Positions 50,222 through 59,194 of a DNA stretch of 64,000 nucleotides are shown piece by piece (positions within the stretch are counted from its first letter, which is position 1; every line of letters starts with the position of its first letter). The stretch lies in NCBI GenBank assembly GCA_963665005.2, contig CAXXTQ010000001.1:558001-622000 (forward strand). The letters are read 5' to 3'. Under the pieces are notes generated by a model. The model had not been told where the DNA came from and did not search any database. It worked only from the letters and a program-made list of their open reading frames with translations. This DNA comes from G963665005 sp963665005. GTDB taxonomy: Bacteria; Bacillota; Clostridia; Christensenellales; SZUA-584. The position numbers and the translations under genes are program-made.

Positions 50222-51469
50222 TTGAACAAAAAGATTATAGGACTGATTTGCGCTGTACTTGCGTCCGCTATGGTTTTTGGTGCCTGCGCAATCAAAAAGT
50301 CTGAAGATACAGCAAAAGCAGGCCCTATTCCGAATAACGATGCTGTCATTACAGTTGCCAAAGTGGAAGATGAGCCGGTATACAAAGACAGGTTTAATGC
50401 TGCGTTTGCAAGCTTCTGCAAAGGACAACAAGGGATTGAACAAATTTTAGAAGAACCAATGTATGCCGATATGGTACAAAATATGAAAGAGCAGGTTTTA
50501 GAATCTCTTATCATTGAAAAAGCTATGTTTAATATGCTTGAAGAAAAAGGGTATATGGAGTTTACGCCCGAGCAGCTGGATGAAGCTAAAACAAAGGTGC
50601 AGGAAGAGCTTGATTATTATGCGCAGATGGGCATGGCGTCTATAACGGCAGAGCTTGAAGAAGGCTATACTGATGAACAATATCAGCAAAAAGCTGACGA
50701 ATATATAGAAAAGCTGCTCACCGAAAATAATATCACGAGACAAGATATAGAGGATTATTATAAGAATAATTTTGCCGTTGAGCAAGCAAGAAAAGATCTT
50801 GTCGGCGATATCGTGCCGACGAAAGAGCAGGTTAAAGAGCAGTATGATACTAATGTTGAGGCGGCCAGGGCGGCGATGAGCGAAGATGTATCCGCATATG
50901 AATCGTACGAGAGAAGCGGTTTGACAATTTATTATGTGCCTGCCGGTATACGCAAGGTAAGACAAATATTGATAAAATTTGAAGACGATTCAATATCTTC
51001 GGCAATAAACGATTTGCAAATAGCGGGAGACGAAAAAGGCGCTGATGAGCTTTTGCAGGAGAGCCTTCCGCTTATACAAGAGCGCGCGGACGAGGTGCTG
51101 GGAAAACTGCAATCGGGCGAAATCACATTTGACGAAGCAATTGAAAACTATAATGATGATACCGGAATGGAATATTACAAAGAAGGCTACACTGTCATGG
51201 AAGGAAGCACTTCGTATCTTGAACCGTTTACCAAAGGTGCGATGGCTCTTGAAACAGTCGGAGATATAAGCGGTCTTGTGCCTACGCTTTACGGATATCA
51301 TATAATAGAATATACCTCCGACCTTGAAGAAGGCCCCGTCGATTACGAGAGCGTTCGCCAGGAAATTTACGATTCGCTTTTAGCTTCGCTTCAGGACAAC
51401 GCTTGGTACGAACTTGTTGATGAATGGAAGCAGAATTTAAACATAGAGTACTTTACCGAAAATCTGTAA
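50222..51469 (+). CDS. Parvulin-type peptidyl-prolyl isomerase lipoprotein (PrsA/SurA-like)
   Basis: A 415-residue lipid-anchored foldase. The start is TTG 50222 behind GGAGGAA; the signal peptide ends FGAC with lipidated Cys. A SurA-like helical chaperone part follows (about residues 35-240), then a parvulin domain from VRQILIKFEDD to GLVPTLYGYHIIEYTS, though with a long insertion after the first strand (about residues 255-300). It should help fold exported proteins at the outer membrane face. A terminator follows. Confidence 0.88.
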   Translation: MNKKIIGLICAVLASAMVFGACAIKKSEDTAKAGPIPNNDAVITVAKVEDEPVYKDRFNAAFASFCKGQQGIEQILEEPMYADMVQNMKEQVLESLIIEKAMFNMLEEKGYMEFTPEQLDEAKTKVQEELDYYAQMGMASITAELEEGYTDEQYQQKADEYIEKLLTENNITRQDIEDYYKNNFAVEQARKDLVGDIVPTKEQVKEQYDTNVEAARAAMSEDVSAYESYERSGLTIYYVPAGIRKVRQILIKFEDDSISSAINDLQIAGDEKGADELLQESLPLIQERADEVLGKLQSGEITFDEAIENYNDDTGMEYYKEGYTVMEGSTSYLEPFTKGAMALETVGDISGLVPTLYGYHIIEYTSDLEEGPVDYESVRQEIYDSLLASLQDNAWYELVDEWKQNLNIEYFTENL

Positions 51470-51480
51470 TTATAAAATTG

Positions 51481-51514
51481 AAAAGCCCGGTGGTATTTAT
51501 ATCATCGGGCTTTT
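51481..51514 (+). terminator. Intrinsic terminator after the parvulin gene
   Basis: AAAAGCCCG (51481-51489) pairs with CGGGCTTTT (51506-51514), with T continuing. Inner bases add partial pairing. Confidence 0.88.
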
Positions 51515-51643
51515 TGCGCTATTGACGCTAAGCTTTAAATTGGCTGCTTTATCTTGAATACATTTTACCAATATGTTATATTGGCGTATATAAGTTTAAA
51601 CATAATAATTGTAAAACAAGATTTTTTTATACAGGAGGATTTA

Positions 51644-53110
51644 ATGGACAAGGCAGAGAAAGTTGGGATAATTTTTCCGCAGATACTTATTCCGGATAAA
51701 AAGACAAATAAGAAAAAGTGGGCTGTGATAGCCTGCGATCAATTTACTTCAAATGAAAGCTATTGGAACAAGACAGCAAGAATAGTGGGCGGCGCGCCGT
51801 CGACTCTTCACTTGATCGTTCCGGAAGCCTTTTTAAACGATGATGATATAGACGACAGAATAGCTCATATAAAAGTAACAATGAGCGATTTTATAGAAGA
51901 CGGTATTCTTGTCCGCCTGCCTCCGGGAGTTATGCTTATAGAGCGCGAGACACCTTCGGGCACGCGTATAGGCGTTGTTTTAGCAGTCGATCTTGAAAAA
52001 TATGAAATAGACTATAAGAAAAGGCCGCTTATCCGCGCGACAGAGCAGACGGTAGTAGAGAGAATACCGCCTCGCATGAAAATACGCGACGGCGCGCTTT
52101 TAGAATGCCCGCACGTTATGCTTATGCTAAACGATCCGGAGGATAAAGTTATATCTGCCGTGTATCAGGCAAGAGCAAATCATACAAAAGTATACGATAC
52201 TCCACTTATGCAGGACGGCGGCAATGTAAAAGGATGGTTTATAGACGACCCCGATGTTCTTGCTGATTTTGTAGATTCTCTGGAAAAATTAAAAAGCAAA
52301 TCGGATCAGGGCATGCTTTTTGCTGTCGGCGACGGCAACCACTCTCTTGCGTCTGCAAAGGCGGTTTGGGATGAGCATAAACAAGAAATGACTAAGGAAG
52401 AAAGAGAGACAAGCCCGCTTCGTTACGCTCTTGCAGAGGTTGTCAATCTTTATGATAACGGTATATCCCTTCATCCCATACACAGAGTGCTGTTTAACGT
52501 CGAAGCTTCAAAGGCGCTGCGAACGCTCATTTCCATATTAAACGATATGGGGATAAAGACTAAGATGATGTATACAAGAGGCGCCAAACTGCCGCCGAAA
52601 AAGGATACTCAAACTATAATTTTTGAATCAAAAATGGCAAAAGGGCGTATCGAGATAAAAGAACCGACACACGGGCTGCTGGCGTACACATTGACTGTTG
52701 CTCTTGATAGGCTTTTAGAAGAACTGCCCAGAGCGAAGATAGATTACATACACGGAGACGAAGAGTTTCGAGAGCTTTCAAACGAGCACGGCTGCCTTGG
52801 GTTTATGATGGACCCTATGACAAAAGATCAGCTTTTTGAAAGTGTAGCGAAATACGGTGTTTTACCCAGAAAAGCGTTTTCATTAGGAGAAGCGAGAGAG
52901 AAACGTTATTATTATGAATGCAGGCTTCTTGTGGATACTAAGGATAATGAGCAGCAAGAAGACAGCGAAGAAACAACTATGCAGAGCGAGCCCGAAATAC
53001 AAGCAGAGCAGCCGGCGGCGGATGACGTTATGGAAACCGGCGAACAGAGCGAAAAAAGGTCAGGCAGAAAAAAAAGAGGGTTGTTCTTTAGAAAGAGAGA
53101 CAAAGAATGA
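51644..53110 (+). CDS. DUF1015-family protein with extra charged C-terminal tail
   Basis: A 488-residue DUF1015 protein. Marks are IIFPQILIPDK, VIACDQFTSNESYW, FAVGDGNHSLASAKAVWDEHK and NEHGCLGFMMDPMT. The fold is related to ParB/SerK-type nucleotide-dependent kinases, and an ATP-linked activity on a small molecule such as serine has been proposed for relatives. The last 60 or so residues are Glu/Gln-rich, then strongly basic (KRSGRKKRGLFFRKRDKE), an extension beyond the usual ~410-430 residues. CAGGAGGAT precedes ATG 51644. Its stop overlaps the aspartate kinase start as ATGA, tying it to amino-acid synthesis. Confidence 0.88.
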   Translation: MDKAEKVGIIFPQILIPDKKTNKKKWAVIACDQFTSNESYWNKTARIVGGAPSTLHLIVPEAFLNDDDIDDRIAHIKVTMSDFIEDGILVRLPPGVMLIERETPSGTRIGVVLAVDLEKYEIDYKKRPLIRATEQTVVERIPPRMKIRDGALLECPHVMLMLNDPEDKVISAVYQARANHTKVYDTPLMQDGGNVKGWFIDDPDVLADFVDSLEKLKSKSDQGMLFAVGDGNHSLASAKAVWDEHKQEMTKEERETSPLRYALAEVVNLYDNGISLHPIHRVLFNVEASKALRTLISILNDMGIKTKMMYTRGAKLPPKKDTQTIIFESKMAKGRIEIKEPTHGLLAYTLTVALDRLLEELPRAKIDYIHGDEEFRELSNEHGCLGFMMDPMTKDQLFESVAKYGVLPRKAFSLGEAREKRYYYECRLLVDTKDNEQQEDSEETTMQSEPEIQAEQPAADDVMETGEQSEKRSGRKKRGLFFRKRDKE

Positions 53111-54414
53111 TAGTATGTAAATTTGGCGGAAGTTCTTTGGCAAACGCTGAACAAATAAAAAAAATGAAAAGTATTATCGACATGGACGATAACAGGGCGT
53201 ATATTGTTCCGTCTGCGCCGGGAAAGCGTTTTAATGACGATATAAAAGTTACCGATTTGCTGATAGCGTATTACAGCGCGGTAAAAAGCGGTGAAAACAG
53301 TGACAGCATTTTTAAAGATATAAAGCAGCGGTATGTTGATATCCGCGATGATCTTTGCCTTGGTATAGATATAGAGACTCATTTGGATAAAGTCCAAAAT
53401 GATATTCAAAACGGAGCAGGGCAGGATTATGCTTTGAGCCGCGGCGAATATCTAAACGGCCTTATAATAGCTGATTATTTAAAATATGATTTTATCGACC
53501 CTGCAGAGACTATATTTTTTAACAGCAAAGGCGAGTACGAATCTGAAAAAACAAGAACGGTTATGCGCGCGAAACTGGCGCATTCTAAAAAAGCGGTCAT
53601 TCCCGGATTTTACGGCAGCATGCCATCCGGGCAGATAAAGACTTTCTCGAGAGGCGGCTCTGATATTACAGGCGCTATAGTAGCGCGTGCCGCAAGAGCG
53701 CAAGTTTACGAGAACTGGTCGGATGTTTCGGGTTTTTTGATGGCAGACCCGCGAATCGTAGACAATCCGAAAGTTATTAACAAAATCACGTACGGTGAAC
53801 TTCGAGAGCTTTCGTACATGGGCGCTACCGTTCTTCATGAAGACGCCGTGTTTCCCGTGTTTAAGGCAAACATTCCAATAAATATTAAAAACACTAACAA
53901 TCCGCAAGACCCGGGCACGTTCATACTGCCGAGCGTAGATGAAAAAGAGGCGGGGGTAATAACGGGAATCGCGGGTAAAAAAGGTTTTTCCGTAATGGCG
54001 ATAGAAAAAGCGAACATGAACGCCGAAGTCGGTTTCGGCAGGCGTATTCTAACTGCTCTGGAGAAGAACGATATAAGGTTCGAGCATATGCCGTCGGGTA
54101 TAGATACGCTTGGTATTGTCTTATCGAGCAGCGAAATTCAAGGCAAAGAATCGCAGCTTTTAGACGATGTATATAATCTTTGCCAGCCCGATTCTCTTGA
54201 AGTATTCAAAGGGCTTGCGCTTATAGCAACTGTAGGCAGAGGAATGATACATCATGTCGGCGTTGCGGCAAAACTTTTTACCGCGCTTGCCGGCAGCGAG
54301 GTTAATATACGCATGATAGACCAGGGCTCAAGCGAAATGAATATTATTGTGGGAGTAGATGAAGAAGATTTTGAAAAAGCGATAAGAGCAATATATAATG
54401 CGTTTTGCAGCTAG
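53107..54414 (+). CDS. lysC: Aspartate kinase
   Basis: A 435-residue monofunctional aspartokinase. The N-terminus CKFGGSSLANAEQI holds the ATP-site KFGGSS; SRGGSDITGAIVARA and WSDVSGFLMADPRIV are the aspartate/nucleotide regions. Two ACT domains follow from about residue 290 (VMAIEKANMNAEVGF and ATVGRGMIHHVGVAAKLFTALAGSEVNIRMIDQGSSEMNIIVGV), so feedback control by lysine and/or threonine is expected. It catalyses the first step to Lys, Met and Thr. It overlaps the DUF1015 stop by 4 bp. Confidence 0.95.
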   Translation: MIVCKFGGSSLANAEQIKKMKSIIDMDDNRAYIVPSAPGKRFNDDIKVTDLLIAYYSAVKSGENSDSIFKDIKQRYVDIRDDLCLGIDIETHLDKVQNDIQNGAGQDYALSRGEYLNGLIIADYLKYDFIDPAETIFFNSKGEYESEKTRTVMRAKLAHSKKAVIPGFYGSMPSGQIKTFSRGGSDITGAIVARAARAQVYENWSDVSGFLMADPRIVDNPKVINKITYGELRELSYMGATVLHEDAVFPVFKANIPINIKNTNNPQDPGTFILPSVDEKEAGVITGIAGKKGFSVMAIEKANMNAEVGFGRRILTALEKNDIRFEHMPSGIDTLGIVLSSSEIQGKESQLLDDVYNLCQPDSLEVFKGLALIATVGRGMIHHVGVAAKLFTALAGSEVNIRMIDQGSSEMNIIVGVDEEDFEKAIRAIYNAFCS

Positions 54415-54426
54415 GGGCATAAAATC

Positions 54427-55407
54427 ATGATTTGGCAGGCGATAGAAGCGGTTTTTGTTATTTTTCTGATGATAGGAGCCGGTATATTTATATCCTGGAG
54501 AAAATGGGTTAGCATAGATACTGCCAAAACTTTTCCCAAGATTATTTTGAACATTGCAATTCCGGCTATGCTTATAAACAGCCTGACAACTCAATTTTCA
54601 AGGCAGCGGCTGCTTGAATCCTGGCTTCCGTTGTCTATTATTTTTATTGTAGTGCCGGTAACATTTTTTCTTGGAAGGCTTATTGCTAAGATCTTTCGGA
54701 TTCCAAAAGAAAGACGCGGCCTTTTCACCGTTCTTTTTGCGTTTTCTAATTCGGTATTTATAGGGTTTCCGGTAGCTTTAGCGCTTTTCGGAGAAGCGGG
54801 AATGCCTTACGCGGTTTTTTATTATCTTGCAAACACGACATCTTTTTGGGTGCTTGGCTATTATGTTATAAGAAAAGACGCAGATTATATCAATGGAAAA
54901 CACAGCAGGTTTTCTGTTCGTGAAATGCTAAAAAATCTTGCGATACCGCCTGTTATTACGATACTCATAATGTTTGTTGTGGTTTTCGCGGGAATAGAGC
55001 TTCCGGATATTATTTTAACGCCAGCAAAATATTTAGGCGGTTTAACATCGCCGTTATCGCTTATGTTTATGGGCTGCATGATTTATAATATAGGTTTTTC
55101 GGGCATGAAATATGAAAAAGGAATGGGGGCTATTTTGCTCGGCCGCTTTTTATTGATTCCCGGAATATGCTTCGCGGCATGCATGCTTGCAATTACTTTT
55201 TTAAGCCCTCAGGGGTTTACTTCGCAAATGATACTCATGAGAAATGTATTCACTGTGCAGATAGGTTTGCCTGTAATGACGCAGTCGGTTATAATATCAG
55301 AACTTTACGGAGCGGACACGCATTACGCTACTAAGAATGTTGTCTGGACAACTGTTCTTTCGCTGATTAGCATACCCGTCTATATGGTACTTTTCCAGTT
55401 CATTTAA
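54427..55407 (+). CDS. AEC-family (auxin efflux carrier-like) transporter
   Basis: A 326-residue membrane protein with about ten hydrophobic segments. LNIAIPAMLINSLT and FSNSVFIGFPVALALFG are the family marks, and SPLSLMFMGCMIYNIGF is the second-half repeat. AEC carriers move organic acids such as malate, or amino acids. It starts 12 bp after lysC, so it may export or import an aspartate-family compound; that is inference. Confidence 0.9.
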   Translation: MIWQAIEAVFVIFLMIGAGIFISWRKWVSIDTAKTFPKIILNIAIPAMLINSLTTQFSRQRLLESWLPLSIIFIVVPVTFFLGRLIAKIFRIPKERRGLFTVLFAFSNSVFIGFPVALALFGEAGMPYAVFYYLANTTSFWVLGYYVIRKDADYINGKHSRFSVREMLKNLAIPPVITILIMFVVVFAGIELPDIILTPAKYLGGLTSPLSLMFMGCMIYNIGFSGMKYEKGMGAILLGRFLLIPGICFAACMLAITFLSPQGFTSQMILMRNVFTVQIGLPVMTQSVIISELYGADTHYATKNVVWTTVLSLISIPVYMVLFQFI

Positions 55408-55462
55408 AATAACAAAACATATTTTTTTGCTATTCATAAAAGAGTTTTTGCCCTGCGCTTTT

Positions 55463-56182
55463 TTACGGGTTTTTACTTTCGGGCTGTGCTATTATACGTA
55501 TATCGTACGCGTACATATCCGCACGATATACTGCGCGTTCGTAATAAAGAGTTACGCCGCTTACCGAATAGTAAAGGCTGTCGATTTTAAGCACAGGCGT
55601 GTTTCTTGATATACACAGATGTTCCTGCTGCCGCGCGCTTGGATGAAGCGCCGTCACAGAGCTGTCCGCGCTGCCTATTTTATGAGTGTTATTGATTAGC
55701 TTATATAAAGAGCCTTTAAGGTCTTTTAGCTCGAGCCCCGGGCAAATATGAAAAGGTATGAATACTTCTTCTATAGCAACGGGAATATCGTCGGCTAGAC
55801 GAAGCCGCAAAGCGCGGTATGCATCGCTGTCTTTTATCATTAGTTTTGCCGCTATATTTTTTGGCAAAGCAACACTGGAAAATTCTAATATCCGAGTGCT
55901 CGGGATAAAGCCCATACGCCTTACCGTCTGCGAAAAGCTGGCGATATTATGCTGCTGCATTTTGCGCGCAGACACGAAAGTCCCTCTGCCCTGCTCGCGG
56001 TACAATGCGCCTGCCGCCACCAGCTCTGATAAAGCCTGCCTTACTGTCATTCTTGAAAGATTGTGCTCTATTGCAAGCGTGCGCTCTGAAGGCAGAGCGT
56101 CGCCCGGCCGGAATTCGCCTTTTTCTATTTTTTCCTGTATTTTTTTCTTGAGCCGTATATATACGGGAATATTATCGTTCAT
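55463..56182 (-). CDS. GntR-family regulator, HutC/UTRA subfamily
   Basis: A 239-residue repressor. The winged helix is IPVYIRLKKKIQEKIEKGEFRPGDALPSERTLAIEHNLSRMTVRQALSELVAAGALYREQGRGTFVS, and a UTRA effector domain follows from about residue 85. Such proteins usually sense phosphorylated sugars or amino-acid derivatives. ATG 56182 (AAAGG site) gives the family start. A perfect TGGTATATACCA lies 20 bp upstream. The nearest divergent gene is the LysM-CAP protein. Confidence 0.93.
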   Translation of the reverse strand: MNDNIPVYIRLKKKIQEKIEKGEFRPGDALPSERTLAIEHNLSRMTVRQALSELVAAGALYREQGRGTFVSARKMQQHNIASFSQTVRRMGFIPSTRILEFSSVALPKNIAAKLMIKDSDAYRALRLRLADDIPVAIEEVFIPFHICPGLELKDLKGSLYKLINNTHKIGSADSSVTALHPSARQQEHLCISRNTPVLKIDSLYYSVSGVTLYYERAVYRADMYAYDIRIIAQPESKNP

Positions 56183-56202
56183 AAAAATACCTTTCTTATA
56201 AC

Positions 56203-56214
56203 TGGTATATACCA
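56203..56214. promoter_or_regulatory. GntR/HutC-type operator
   Basis: TGGTATATACCA, a perfect 12-bp palindrome at 56203-56214, matches the dre-like sites (TGGTATAxACCA) of UTRA-type GntR regulators and sits just upstream of the GntR gene, facing the LysM-CAP gene 108 bp away. A wider TTACCAT/ATGGTAA pair lies at about 56218-56257. Confidence 0.75.
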
Positions 56215-56321
56215 AACTTACCATGCCGCGATTATTTTGTAAATAATTCTTATGGTAAATACACAAAATAACAGCGAATATTTATTAAAGGAGATTTAGC
56301 GTTTACAACGCGAAAAACAAA

Positions 56322-57095
56322 ATGAAAAAAATAGTTTATATAGTATTGCTGACGATAATTATTTGTGTGCTGACTTCGTCCGTGTGTCTTGCAGCGGGCG
56401 GAGTACATACCGTTTCGTACGGCGATACGCTTTATAAAATAGCAAAAAACTACAATGTTTCGGTAAATGAGATTTTGGCCGCCAATCCGTCAATAAGTAA
56501 CCCTTCTCTTATTTACGTTGGCCAGAAGATAACAATACCGTCGTCTAAGCTTGTAAAATATACTGTGCAAAAAGGCGATACCATGTGGGGGATAGCCAAC
56601 CGTTTTGAGATAAGTCTTGCCGAGCTTAAAAAAGCTAACCCTAATATCACAAACGCGTCTCAGATATACGTCGGTCAGACGGTGCTTATCCCCGATACCA
56701 ATCCGCTCGCTCTGTACGAGAGCCAGGTCGCCGAGCTTGTAAACAAAGAGCGCGCGAGCCGAGGGCTTTCGCCTTTAAAATTCGACAGTGAGCTTAGCCG
56801 AATAGCGCGTAAAAAGAGCCAGGATATGATAGACAAAAAATATTTCTCTCATATATCGCCTACTTACGGTTCGCCTTTTGATATGATGCAAAAATTCGGG
56901 CTCCGGTTCAGCGCGGGCGGCGAGAATATTGCGTACGGCCAGAAAACGGCGGCGGAGGTAATGAATGTCTGGATGAACTCTTCGGGGCACAAGGCGAATA
57001 TACTGTCGGGCGCGTATACGCATATAGGCGTCGGTGTCGCGAAAATGGCGAATGGTACGCTTTACTGGACACAGCTTTTTACCAACCCTTATTAA
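56322..57095 (+). CDS. Secreted protein with two LysM repeats and a CAP (SCP/YkwD) domain
   Basis: A 257-residue exported protein. Signal peptide to about residue 25 (SSVCLAAGG); LysM 1 at about 28-72 (HTVSYGDTLYKIAKNYNVS), LysM 2 at about 78-122 (YTVQKGDTMWGIANRFEIS); CAP domain from about 130 (LVNKERASRGLSPLKFD, HISPTYGSPFDMM, GGENIAYGQ, WMNSSGHKANIL, THIGVGVA). LysM binds peptidoglycan; CAP domains of this YkwD type occur in spore-coat and cell-wall proteins. The ribosome site AAAGGAGA is about 29 nt upstream of ATG, with a GCGTT-TAC-AACGC stem between, and no nearer start exists. Confidence 0.92.
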   Translation: MKKIVYIVLLTIIICVLTSSVCLAAGGVHTVSYGDTLYKIAKNYNVSVNEILAANPSISNPSLIYVGQKITIPSSKLVKYTVQKGDTMWGIANRFEISLAELKKANPNITNASQIYVGQTVLIPDTNPLALYESQVAELVNKERASRGLSPLKFDSELSRIARKKSQDMIDKKYFSHISPTYGSPFDMMQKFGLRFSAGGENIAYGQKTAAEVMNVWMNSSGHKANILSGAYTHIGVGVAKMANGTLYWTQLFTNPY

Positions 57096-57127
57096 GGCTT
57101 TTTTAGGGGAATTCTTCTTAGGGCACT

Positions 57128-57184
57128 CTTCTTTTCTTTAAGAAAAGAAGCAAAAGATTAGGCATGCCGCCAAAGCGACATGCC
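57128..57184. repeat. Two adjacent stem-loops between convergent genes
   Basis: CTTCTTTTCTT and AAGAAAAGAAG (57128-57150) form an 11-bp hairpin with a one-base turn. GGCATG-C-CGC and GCG-A-CATGCC (57161-57184) form a second, followed by T-rich sequence, so the pair could terminate the LysM-CAP transcript. The first hairpin with GCAAAAGA after it looks like a dispersed intergenic repeat. Confidence 0.55.
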
Positions 57185-57250
57185 TGTAACATTTTTTTAT
57201 AAATTGATTTCTGATATAGTTTCGAGTTCTTTATTGCTATGTGTTTCCTT

Positions 57251-59044
57251 TTACTCGTCAATAAGTACAGCCTTTATACGCCTTACTCCGGCAGAGCTCG
57301 ACTGCTCTTTTTTGATCTTGAATTTGCCAAGGTCGCTTGTGTTATCCGCGTGCGGGCCGCCGCATATCTCTTTTGAATGTCCGTCTATCGTATATACTTT
57401 TACAATATTGCCGTATTTAGATTCGAATAGCCCTATAGCGCCGCTTTGTTTTGCTTTGTCTACGCTCATCTCTTCGCAGACTACATCCACTCCGGCGTCT
57501 ATGGCGTCGTTCACAAGCTGCTCTATCTGCTGGAGCTCGTCTTTTTCTACTTTTCTCGAGAATGAGAAATCGAACCGCAGCCGTTCGGCGGTAATGTTGC
57601 TGCCCTTTTGTGCGACGCTGTCTCCAAGCACCTGCCGTAATGCCGCGTGCAAAAGATGTGTTGCGGTATGAAGCTTAGCGGTGGCATCGCCCGTGTCGGC
57701 AAGCCCGCCCTTAAAACGCTGTGCCGCGCCTGCGCCCGAGACTTCCTGATGCTTCGCGAATGCCTCATCAAAGCCTTTTTTATCTACCTCAAGCCCGTGT
57801 TCGTGCGCAAGTTCCAGAGTAAACTCAATAGGGAAACCGAAAGTATCGTATAGATGAAAAGCGTCTTGCCCGGAGATTATTTTGCCCTGCAGCCTTGCTT
57901 CTAATTTATCGAACTCTCTCAAACCCTGTTTTATTGTGCGCCCGAATCGCTCTTCTTCGAGATTTAGCTCGTTTATTATACGGCTCTCGTTTTTTCCAAT
58001 CTCGGGGTAAATGTCTTTATATTGTTTAATAATTACTTTCGCGATTTTCTGGAGCGACAGCTCGGGTATTCCGAGCCTTAACGAGAATCTCACCGCTCTT
58101 CTGATAAGGCGGCGAAGCACATACCCCTGGTCTACGTTTGAAGGAGTTATGCCTTTTTCGTCGCCGAGCATAAACGTCGCGCACCTAACATGGTCGGCAA
58201 TAATGCGAAATGCTACCGTTGTATCTTTATCGTCATTATAATTTTTGCCCGACAGCTCTGCGATTTTATCGAGCGCGCCCTGGAAAACGTCTGTATCATA
58301 AACGGAAGATTTACCCTGTAATATCGTAATCGTTCTGTCTAGCCCCATACCTGTATCGACGTTCTTCTGTTCGAGCGGTTCAAATTTGCCGTCAGCTGTT
58401 TTATTATACTGCATGAAAACATCGTTCCATATCTCGAGATACTTTCCGCATGAACACGAAGGGTCGCATTCTTTCGAACACGGCTCTGTGCCCATATCTA
58501 TAAACATCTCTGTGTCCGGGCCGCAAGGCCCCGTTATGCCGGCAGGGCCCCACCAGTTATGTTTTTTACCGAGAAAAAAGATATGGCTGTCGTCTACGCC
58601 GAGGCTTTTCCAAATGTCCGCTGACTGCGTGTCTTTTGGCGCGTCCTCGTCGCCCGCGAAACATGTAAAGTAAAGCTTGTCTTTATCTATACCCAGCCAC
58701 TGCGGCGATGTCAGAAATTCAAAACTGTATTCTATGGCTTCTTTTTTAAAATAATCGCCGAGAGACCAGTTGCCGAGCATCTCGAAAAAAGTGCAGTGAG
58801 AAGCATCGCCGACCTCGTCAATATCGCCTGTCCGCACGCATTTTTGTACATTGGCCAGCCGCTTTCCTTCGGGGTGTTTCGCTCCGAGAAGATACGGAAC
58901 AAGAGGGTGCATGCCTGCCGTGGTAAAAAGCACGGTAGGGTCGTTCTCGGGTATTAGCGATGCCGAAGGTATTATCGCATGCCCTTTAGATGCAAAAAAA
59001 TCAAGATACATTTGACGCAGCTGCGTACTTGTTAGTTCTTTCAA
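57251..59044 (-). CDS. alaS: Alanyl-tRNA synthetase, short form without the C-terminal domain
   Basis: A 597-residue class II synthetase. Catalytic marks: LRQMYLDFFASKGHAIIPSASLIPENDPTVLFTTAGM, GDASHCTFFEMLGNWSLGDYFK, and NVDTGMGLDRTITILQG. The editing domain has both zinc motifs, HTATH (His459/His463) and CGGPH (Cys561/His565). It ends right after the GVRRIKAV strand, so the oligomerising DHHA1/C-Ala region of standard AlaRS (about 875 residues) is missing without sign of frameshift. Short AlaRS-like genes occur in some clostridia beside a full copy; whether this is the main or a second enzyme cannot be told here. Confidence 0.88.
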   Translation of the reverse strand: MKELTSTQLRQMYLDFFASKGHAIIPSASLIPENDPTVLFTTAGMHPLVPYLLGAKHPEGKRLANVQKCVRTGDIDEVGDASHCTFFEMLGNWSLGDYFKKEAIEYSFEFLTSPQWLGIDKDKLYFTCFAGDEDAPKDTQSADIWKSLGVDDSHIFFLGKKHNWWGPAGITGPCGPDTEMFIDMGTEPCSKECDPSCSCGKYLEIWNDVFMQYNKTADGKFEPLEQKNVDTGMGLDRTITILQGKSSVYDTDVFQGALDKIAELSGKNYNDDKDTTVAFRIIADHVRCATFMLGDEKGITPSNVDQGYVLRRLIRRAVRFSLRLGIPELSLQKIAKVIIKQYKDIYPEIGKNESRIINELNLEEERFGRTIKQGLREFDKLEARLQGKIISGQDAFHLYDTFGFPIEFTLELAHEHGLEVDKKGFDEAFAKHQEVSGAGAAQRFKGGLADTGDATAKLHTATHLLHAALRQVLGDSVAQKGSNITAERLRFDFSFSRKVEKDELQQIEQLVNDAIDAGVDVVCEEMSVDKAKQSGAIGLFESKYGNIVKVYTIDGHSKEICGGPHADNTSDLGKFKIKKEQSSSAGVRRIKAVLIDE

Positions 59045-59065
59045 TTAAATTTTCTCCTATAGTCT

Positions 59066-59088
59066 TTATTTAAACGATTATACATGAT
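59066..59088 (+). repeat. 23-bp direct repeat, left copy
   Basis: The 23 bases from 59066 (TTATTTAAACG...) recur exactly at 60078-60100. The bases on both sides differ between copies. The repeats are 1012 bp apart and bound an AT-rich segment holding a promoter, a 38-codon frame and a lipoprotein gene. This copy lies 22 bp upstream of the alaS start codon. Confidence 0.9.
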
Positions 59089-59165
59089 TTGAATAAAACA
59101 AGTCAATTACAAGTGAAGGATTAAATGCAAAACTCATATCAATTACAAAAAATACCAAATTTTGG

Positions 59166-59194
59166 TTGACGTCTAAATATATATATATTAAATT
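59166..59194 (+). promoter_or_regulatory. Candidate promoter of the cassette genes, flanked by inverted repeats
   Basis: TTGACG at 59166-59171 and TAAATT at 59189-59194 are 17 bp apart. ATTTTGGTT (59159-59167) and its exact complement AACCAAAAT (59201-59209) bracket it, a possible operator or structure. Confidence 0.45.
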
